Below the pieces are notes generated by a model that was not told where the DNA came from, searched no databases, and was given only the letters and a program-made list of their open reading frames with translations. Source: Bemisia tabaci (lineage: Eukaryota; Arthropoda; Insecta; Hemiptera; Aleyrodidae). From it: a DNA stretch of 64,000 nucleotides. A program made the translations under genes and the position numbers. Shown piece by piece: positions 56,316 through 64,000 of this stretch (its first letter is position 1; each line of letters begins with the position of its first letter). Location of the stretch: NCBI RefSeq assembly GCF_918797505.1, contig NC_092794.1, forward strand, positions 63,835,345-63,899,344, given 5' to 3'.

Positions 56316-58092
56316 TTTAGCGCTTTATTCTATTGCCATTCTAACTTACTTGTGTAAAAAAGTACAACGTCAATCATTATTTTCCTGTCTTTTTTTATAT
56401 GTTTTATAAGGAAATCAATGGCCCAAATCCAATTTTTTCTTCAAATTAAGTACCCCTCTTAGATTTTCATTAAGTTTCAATAAAATTCCTTTTATCTTCT
56501 TTTGGTTGCTTATTTCACAAAAGACACACAAAAAAAGTATTGAATTTTTATTTTACAGTTGTTATCCTCCCTCTGCGTACGCACTCATATTTTAGTTTGC
56601 CTCAAGGACACAGCCGCAAAAAAGTAATAATATTTTAGGGGATGTGAGGGGGTACAAGGTAAATGGAGTCAGCGAGCCTAAATTATCCAATATGTACTTT
56701 TGGGATATCTTTAATGACCTCAAGTCATTAAAATAACACACTCCGTGAACAGGGTCGCACTATTAAAAATATATTCGATCATGATTGATTCCGTTGAAAA
56801 AGTTAAAAAATACTTGAAACAGATTATAAATAATTTTAATTAAATTTAATAATGCTGCGGATTTGTAAACGTAACTTCAATGGTTATTTATTTATTTATT
56901 CATATATTTACATGGATGAGATACAATTTACGTCAATTCACACGATGAATATGAGAGGTATATAATTTACAATATTTAAATTCAATGCGATAACCTGACT
57001 ATATTCAGAAACAAATATTAAATGTATTTACAGATTTCGTAAATTAAAGCTTAAAAAATACTATAATGACTACCATCATTAAGAAGAACCTACATTTAAA
57101 GTGAATGTTTGAAACGTATTGTTTGAAGATATATTATTTTAGTACAGTAAACTTTTACTAACAAAAAATTCAACAAAATTGATAATATTAAAAAAATGAA
57201 ACTGAGAATTAATCAGTTGCGTCTGTACCTACTTATTCGTCCTGAAATAATAATTTATGGGGGAAAAATTAATACTGGGCTGGCTTTATTCTTAAATACA
57301 CCTATATTCTAGTTTGCAGAATATTATTTTGAAGAATTGAAGGCTAACCAGTCTGATGTCTACCCAGTGAAACAGCATGTTTCATTGACGTATCCAAGCA
57401 GGAATATAGAGGTAACGTTTTCGTACCTCGCAATTCTCATTTTGTCCATGTAAAACGTCACTTTCTCAATGTTTAAGAAATTTCTGGGCTTCTTGACCTG
57501 AAGAAAATCCATGAAAAATATACAGTCATGAAGTTCCCTAAGGAAAATTTCTGCATAACTTTGTTCTCACTGCAGCCTCCCGAAAAACTTTCCAAAATCG
57601 AATAGTCTTAACACTTTTTGATTTTATTTACACATTTTATTTAATTAAATTAAAAGGACATATGTGCAAAAAGTTTACGTGCTACATAATTCCGTTAATT
57701 TTTGTTCATTTGCACAAAGTTCTTTTCATCACAAATACGTCCGAATGAGATGTGCCCAAACGTTAAATCTTTTCGTTACTGAAATCAACAGAGGGACTTG
57801 GCTGTTAAGGAGCGTACGTGCAGTTTTTGCTATCTTGAGAAATAGGTGTTTGAAGTTTCGAAATTACATGAATTCTCATGGTGGAAAGAAAGATCAAACT
57901 AACTGTTTGATGATTAAAAATTGGAATTCGGCATCAAATTATCTACAGGACATGCATAAGGACTAGCTTTACTTGAAATCATGAATATCTCAATTTTTCA
58001 AAAGCTGCACTTATGCGCCTTGTCATCCAGGCTCTTAAAACAGAGATTTCGCCCATAAATACCTACGGCGACAGCATACAATGCGTCGCTCC

Positions 58093-59165
58093 TCTGACGT
58101 AAGGGCGTACCTAGATTTTCACGTTAGCCCTGTTCTCCGTATAACTCTACGCTTTCCGTGGCTCATGTGAAAATAGAGATACGTCTTTACGTCCCTGGTA
58201 AAAATTGGCAGTAGAATCTGAGTTCCAAAATACCATAAACCTACGGCCGGCTGTAAGATATCCAATAGCTTCTATAGCCGGCTACACAATCTCTTATAGC
58301 CTTTTATAGCCGATGACGATTAAGCAACTCATAGCCAAGCGATAAAGTGTATACCAAGCGTCACTAATTACGGATGCTAGGACTTGATGAGTTTTTGGAA
58401 TACTGCTCTCTTTTTGGGCCGTAGTATCTTGATTTATTTTGCGAGGAAAGCTCCGTACTTTTGATGGATGCCTGCCATTCCTAATATATTAGAGCGCCTT
58501 CAGTTTCGTATGATACTGTGCAATACCTCTGGTGTAAAATAGTTGCTTCAAGCGCCGTGGCACGCTGCGGTGCGGCAGGCGGACAGCCAGCGCTAAACGC
58601 GCATTGGCGCCTACAAACCTAACAGGGATACTTCACACGTTGCGCAATGCATGAAGTATCCCTGTTAGGTTCGTAGGCGCCAGTGCCTCGCCGCTCCGCT
58701 TTGTGTTATAGGCTCTAATATTTAATCTGGCGGAGTCAGCGTTATTCAACTCATGATTTTCAAATGTTTGCACATCCTGTATGGATTATTCTCGTTTTAA
58801 TTGATGAAAAAAAAATATGTATTAAAGGAAAATATAACGTGTGTTTTGTAAATATTAAAGTGGTTCCATATCAAACTTAATGATTTCCAAAGCACACGAA
58901 TTTCTACACAATTTCTTATAGCATTTTATAATCGATGGCAAAAAAGCAACAGCCAGGCGATAAAGTGTAAAGCCCGGCAACAGGAACTATAGCTCGGCTG
59001 CATAATTTTTTATCGCTTCGTATAGTCCGGCCGTAGGATTTTCTCCGCATTCTACAGCCAGCTATATGATTTTCTGTAGCCTTCTTTAGCCGGCTATAAG
59101 AATTCATATGGTATTTTGAAACGCAGCTTTTATCGCCAATTTTTACCAGGGGTCAGAAGAGCGAC
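58093..59165. repeat. Family F palindrome split by an element C insertion
   Basis: The left part CTGACGTAAGGGCGTACCTA runs to CTTTACGT at 58192, then element C (58193-59151), then GTCAGAAGAGCGACG resumes the F repeat. The shared GT on both sides is a possible 2-bp target duplication. Confidence 0.65.
58193..59151. mobile_element. TIR element family C, complete copy 2
   Basis: CCCTGGTAAAAATTGGCAGT to CCAATTTTTACCAGGG, 959 bp, inverted relative to the copy at 10679-11632 and collinear with it throughout, including the GC-rich central palindrome and the ATAGCCGGCTAT-type arms. Confidence 0.8.
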
Positions 59166-59170
59166 GAATG

Positions 59171-59423
59171 CTGCTGTGCTAAGGAAGAACGCCGTATGAA
59201 CATTCGAGAGTTGTAAAATTTCCTTCAATAAAATGTTTATTTTTTAGAAAATTTATGAATATTTTTCCTTGAAATTTTAGGAACTTAAGGTGAAATTGCA
59301 AACGATAATATCTGAAAAATTAGAAGAAAAATATTCATAAGTTTACCAGAAAATTCGCGTTTCACCATTGGAAATTTGGCAACGCCTGAAGGTTCATACG
59401 TTGTTTTTCCTCAGAGCGGCAGA
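59171..59423. repeat. MITE family A copy 7
   Basis: CTGCTGTGCTAAGGAAGAAC to TTTTTCCTCAGAGCGGCAG, directly next to the F/C block. Confidence 0.7.
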
Positions 59424-60485
59424 ATGGTAGTGCCTATCAATACCTCCATCACCGTACCTTCACTGGTGATGTATGTGGAGTAACCCACCGTTGTGGATGA
59501 CACCACCAACGGTAATATTTGGAGGGATCTTAAAACCGTACCCATTGTCGATTTCCAAACAGCTCTTTTTCTGAAGGAGGCCTCTCAATCCAAGTAAAAG
59601 TGAGTCAGCTTAACGTTAGGCTGATTCACTTATACCAGAAAAATGGTATACATCGTGACTAAGGGAAGTATAAGGGCGCTTTTAATATATGACATGATAA
59701 AAAGGATAATGCTATAAAAATTAGGTAAAATTCAACAGTTTTACTTCGAAAGTAGACGATTTACTTCGATTGACGATATATAAGTAAGAAATTTTTTTAT
59801 GATTTTGACCAACTCTTAGCTAGATAAAGACCTCCCTTAAAATTTGCAAAACCTCCAATATATTTTCTTTTGAATTTTGTACGTTTTGCAGTTACAAATT
59901 ATTATACAATCTCTTGTAAGGACTCATTCTCTAGGTTAAACTATTTGATTTTACTGGAGACAAAAGTTTCTGTAAAAATTCTTCTCCGTGTAATGCTACT
60001 TTAAAGGCGTTCTTAAACTCCCGTTAGTCAAAATGTGAACCATTCAGGACCTCTTTGAGGGAAGGACCACGGTCAGATGGGAACTATTTGTGGAAGGACT
60101 AGAGGAGCATCTCTTCAAGGGGGGTCTATTGGGCACTAAAAAACACCTCTCCGATAAAAATCTGTGGAGCTCTCCCCTATCTAAAGGGGGATTTCCCTAA
60201 TTGCAGAGGAAAGGTCCAAGGGAGCCTCTCCGAAAATAATGCGGTAAAAACTGAGCCGTCTCAGGGGCAATTTTAAGCAGTTTTTACCGAAGAATTGATC
60301 GAATTACAATTAAAAACATGATATGTCATATTTGGATATGACACGCACTTATTTCGAAAAATGCATCACATTTCTTGGGAGGGGTCGAGCAGACTTCTGG
60401 GTGGGAGCAGACTCCCACACCGAAATCCCTTACTTTACTCGCCCATGTTCATCCATCGAAGCAAGATTCAAGGATTAGTAGAAAT

Positions 60486-61307
60486 GCGGGTTGATTGTTG
60501 AAATTGATAGACAATGCTATAGACAAAGAAACCAAATGGGATATGGAGGGACCCTATCGGTGGAATCAAGCGAGTGGTTGCAATGGACCACTAGACAAGG
60601 TACGAATTTCAGCATTCTGATACATATTTCTTAATCAAAATTACACGTAAAACACAATGCTTACAACGAAAATTACCGAAAGCAACTCCTTACGATGATA
60701 TTTAGTGATTCTTGATGCGTAAATTCAAACCACCCGCTCATGAAAACTCAATGCTCTACGAGATTCACATCACGCGCTAAACGTTATCATGACAGTCTCT
60801 GCGATATACAAATCTGGCAATCTCCATCTTTGACGCTTTGGCTCAGCTATAACAAATTGCTCATAGTTTGAACAACATATGGTGGGAAATGAACATTGCT
60901 CGATTGAGAAGCTTGCTGGAACCGTTTTAATGCTCGATTTGACTCACGTAGAGCTTTGAGTTTCTTGTGAGCGGGCAGTTCAAATTCATCGTAACCAATG
61001 TGACATAAAAACGTTAATATCTTCGTTAAGAGTTGGTTTCAGTAATTTTCGTTGCAGGAATCGTGTTTAACGCAAAATTCTGGTTAAGAAACATGTATCA
61101 GATTGCTTAAAATCATACCTTGTCAAGTGGTCCATTGGACAAAAGTGGTAGGCAATAGACTAATTAACAGCAACTCACGAGAGACCCTCTAGTTAGTCCA
61201 TCATTTTCTACCTTAGTCTACACCTAAATTAACCGATAGGATCGCTCCATACTCATTAAGTCCTCTTTGTCTATTGCTTTGTCTATCAATATCAGCAATC
61301 AGCCCGC
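60486..61307. mobile_element. TIR element family G, long copy
   Basis: Ends GCGGGTTGATTGTTGAAATTG and the near complement of ATATCAGCAATCAGCCCGC. The inner arms CAATGGACCACTAGACAAGG and CCTTGTCAAGTGGTCCATTG pair. 822 bp with no coding frame; the short relative is at 24108-24380. Confidence 0.7.
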
Positions 61308-61438
61308 TGAGCCATTTGCTTATTGTCTAAGTCAGGTACCGGTTTTCAAATGTTCTCACCATTGCCCAATGGCGAGACCCGTCGGAGGTTGAGGTGGGCG
61401 TGAGGATGAGAGGGGGTGTGAGGAGGGGGGAGACTAGT

Positions 61439-63660
61439 TCAGGTGCAGACGTCCTGCTCCGTCTGGAAGATGATGTTCATGCCGGCGAGGACGGTGACGG
61501 CGATGAAGGTGGTGTACATGACGAGGCAGATGACGCCGAAGACGCGGTTCATGCGGTGGCCGTTGAGGAGGGCGGCCACGATGAGGACGACGACGCTGAT
61601 GATGAGGCAGCCGCAGTTGAAGGTGAGGCCCGGCGAGTCCATGGGGATCGGGCCGCCGCCCATCGTGGCCGGCAAGAGGGTCTTGATGAACCACGGGAGG
61701 CCTAGACATAGGAGGATGTCCAGCGTGTTCGCCCCCAGCGCGTTGCTCAGGCTCATCGAGCCCACCCCTGGAAAATAAACGCAGTGATAAGAAAATGGTT
61801 GCATCTCTGCCGGATCTCGATGACACGCGGTGGATAGAGTCAATAAGAGGGTTCGGACAAAATTTTGAAGCTTTAAAAGATCGAAACCTCGTTTATACGA
61901 AACTGTGAGGTTTTGAAAGTGGTTCAATGGAGATGTTGCATGTGTGAGGAATTTGCGATTTGACTGTTGATTTTAATGTAAAAGTTCGCGAGAAACACGA
62001 TGGTGCCACTGGTTTTCTCTGAAATCAACTCCCAAGCTTAAAAAAAGCTCCCAAGTTGAGGCCAAAATGGAGGGGATATCCCACGCTATCCTGAGAGTCC
62101 ACGTCTACATCAAGACAAACTCTCCGTGCAAAGATAGGGAGCAAATACATTGACAGGGTTGCCGTGATTTCAGCCTTAGAGTCCCCGAATAAGGTGGCAG
62201 CCCTGTCATGAGACAAAGGTAATAAGTTTGTAACTAAGTTCTTGACTTAAATTTTTAATCCAATTGTCCATCAATGTATGCTGGAGCACTGTTAAGACAC
62301 GTGCGAGTTAGCCTGTGGCTGCCATTTCGTCGCTCCTCTGACGTAAGGGTGTATCTCGATTTTCGCATGACCCCTGGAAAACATGGATTTATACGCAAAA
62401 CAAGGCTCATGCAGAAATCGATTTACACCCTTACGTCAGATGATTTGTAGTATTATGTGACACAGATTTTTGTAACATGTTTTCACTGAAAGTGTAGACC
62501 GTGATAGACAATGCGTAAATCTGGGTCTTTCATGCAATCTTAATCTCATAAGCTCCTGTTTAAATCCTCATAAAAGGGAAATAAGACAAACAAACATTTT
62601 TATTTTCCTCGGACTAAATTATGAAAAAAATTGTTTTTTCAGGTTTTTTTTTCTGAAAAATTACTGATATCAAATTTTTCTTCATTCACGTGCAGTATGA
62701 GATACAATCTTTTCAAACCACAATGAAACCCAATAAGAAAAAAAAATACACTGAGTAACTAATTATGTTGGTTCTCGATCATTAATATTTTATGTTTTAC
62801 CTATGACTGCTGAAATAGGGTATACTGGGTGCAATGGGTAATATTTATCATTATTTTTAGAGGTATTTGTAAGTATATCTTGGTACCGCATGACAATTTT
62901 ATACCAGCTTCTGAGACGCGCTTCGGTATATTTTTGCTATGGCATGTACCAGAACACTAAAAAACCAAGTTTCTTATGCCGTTTGCCCACTCACCAAGTG
63001 GCGGCGAAACTGTTGATGGCCTTAAGATATTAAAAAATTACCGTGAGTACTGAAAACACTTCGTAAATCATCATTTTAAAGTAATATTTCCGCTTTATTT
63101 AATTATTTCCCAGCTCAGTCGCTAGTATGTACAAAGACTGCATTATTAAACAATTCAATTACATTCCGCTATTATGAACATTCACTTTGAAGTTGAACAT
63201 GAAAAACAACATACCAAAAGTTTATTCGAGAAAGAGATGACGAATTTGAAACGTAAGGTCCGAGTGGCAAAAATCAAAGAATTTGAGAGTATACTATGTG
63301 TCCCGAGGAGAGTGGATCAAAATATACTAAAAAACACAACTTTATTCGAACCAAGTAGAATGAAGCTTTCGGATAAAGTAGCTGCTTACGAAAAGTTATG
63401 CATAGAAACAAATCATTTCTTGGCATCTGAGGATCGAAAATAGGAACTAAAATACGATCATTAGATCCAATTTATCAAGAAATTCCGAGAAACGCGCTGA
63501 GAGAGGGATGTATAACGCGATGTGGGAAGAAATGAAAGATTGAAGATAATCATCTTACCATTCCTTGCATTAATTACACTAGATACAGCCTCTGGCATAC
63601 TTCCACCTATCGCTAGGAACGTGATACCCATAACTGCGTCACTTATTCTAAATGTATCAC
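61439..63660 (-). CDS. K+-dependent Na+/Ca2+ exchanger (SLC24/NCKX-like), last two exons
   Basis: 3' end of a membrane Na+/Ca2+-K+ antiporter that extrudes Ca2+; the gene continues past the right edge. Exon 63660-63559 and terminal exon 61767-61439 join in phase 1. They encode the second alpha-repeat, 'DAVMGITFLAIGGSMPEAVS' and 'GSMSLSNALGANTLDILLCL', then 'GLPWFIKTLLP', a cytosolic or luminal linker 'PMDSPGLTFNCG', and two further membrane helices ('CLIISVVVLIVAALLNG', 'VICLVMYTTFIAVTVLAG'), ending 'QTEQDVCT'. The exchanger signature S-x-P-(D/E) and S-N-x-x-G-x-N-x-x-D are present, with E where classical NCKX have D. The terminal exon is strikingly GC-rich (most third positions are G or C), unlike the upstream exon. 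The exact paralogue is not certain. Confidence 0.85.
62338..62438. repeat. Palindromic MITE family F copy 4
   Basis: CTGACGTAAGGGTGTATCTC facing ATTTACACCCTTACGTCAG. It lies in the exchanger intron. Confidence 0.7.
63174..63443 (+). other. Unassigned 89-codon open frame
   Basis: It begins MNIHFEVEHEKQHTKSLF and is hydrophilic and rich in K/E, with a helical look ('KLSDKVAAYEKLCIETNH'). It lies antisense within the exchanger intron. No family was recognised and no splice sites or promoter were identified. It could be a remnant of a transposon or retrocopied gene, or chance. Confidence 0.15.
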
Positions 63661-64000
63661 CTGAAAAAGTAGAAGTACAAACATGTTTAAGGGAATCGCA
63701 ATGAAACCTATTGAAAGGATATGGGATTTTGGCGGCTGGGTGTCACAGAGAATCAAAAAGCGCGCTAAGAAAAAGGCTTTAATGCATGTATTTATGTAAA
63801 AAGTTAATTTGTTCTGAGGGAGGGGGAGAAAATAAAATAAAACAATAAATAAATTCAACAAGGTTCTTGTTGATACACAGTGCCATTTAATTTTTCAATC
63901 ATCTTTTCTTTCCCTTATTTTCTATTGTTATTTTCTTTTGTAGTAAACCCTTAAAGTAAGCATGCTAAAGATAATCGATAATTTACAATCCAATGATTTC

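Larger units (their letters stand above)
56316..61438. other. Convergent intergenic region, bursicon alpha to exchanger
   Basis: It holds the 3' UTRs of both genes and otherwise repeats: a nested F/C element block with an adjacent family A MITE (58.09-59.42 kb) and the family G element at 60.49-61.31 kb. 56.4-58.0 kb is plain AT-rich sequence. The conserved-looking open stretches there have no recognisable protein content. Confidence 0.5.

Noticed and set aside
59430..59600. Coding-looking stretch beside the last MITE A
   Set aside because: Frames on both strands have in-frame stops within about 35 codons, and no family was recognised.
61394..61705. Plus-strand frame of 103 codons rich in D, E, H and A
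   Set aside because: It is antisense to the GC-rich terminal exchanger exon; the composition is the mirror of GC3 bias.

Overview
The window is eukaryotic nuclear DNA, almost certainly from an insect. Every gene is split by GT-AG introns, coding exons are sparse, and three quarters or more of the sequence is introns and intergenic DNA packed with short inverted-repeat transposons. The gene content is arthropod: both subunits of the moulting neurohormone bursicon, three members of the insect DM4/12 family of small secreted proteins, a Qa-SNARE of the syntaxin-7/12 type, and the end of a K+-dependent Na+/Ca2+ exchanger. The AT-rich, MITE-laden background would suit a hemipteran such as a whitefly, but that placement is a guess.

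Layout. 2.1-7.9 kb: syntaxin-7/12 gene, minus strand, seven coding exons, all with matching splice phases. 9.8-15.5 kb: DM4/12 gene A, minus, four exons. 17.1-30.9 kb: DM4/12 gene B, plus, head-to-head with A; exons 1, 2 and 4 are found, exon 3 is not, and the 12 kb gap is full of repeats. 32.0-37.4 kb: DM4/12 gene C, plus, four exons. 38.0-41.0 kb: partner of bursicon (bursicon beta), minus, three coding exons and a possible 5' exon at 42.3-42.5 kb. 41-51 kb: intergenic, repeats and a tRNA-derived SINE. 51.2-56.3 kb: bursicon alpha, plus, three exons; intron 2 carries a recent RTE-like LINE. 56.3-61.4 kb: repeats. 61.4-63.7 kb: last two exons of an SLC24-type exchanger, minus, running off the right edge.

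Function. Bursicon alpha and beta form the cystine-knot heterodimer that drives cuticle tanning and wing expansion through the receptor LGR2/rickets. Here the two subunit genes lie divergently about 10 kb apart. The DM4/12 cluster is probably a local tandem family of unknown function.

The most striking single observation is the LINE insertion in bursicon alpha. Its 16-bp target-site duplication begins exactly at the exon 2 splice donor, so the donor is duplicated, and the bursicon reading frame stays open straight into the reverse transcriptase. Other notable structures are a 326-bp GC-rich palindrome bounded by poly-T/poly-A, a 640-bp inverted array of TCGATCGA repeats, at least a dozen recurring palindromic or TIR families, and several nested insertions that give relative ages.
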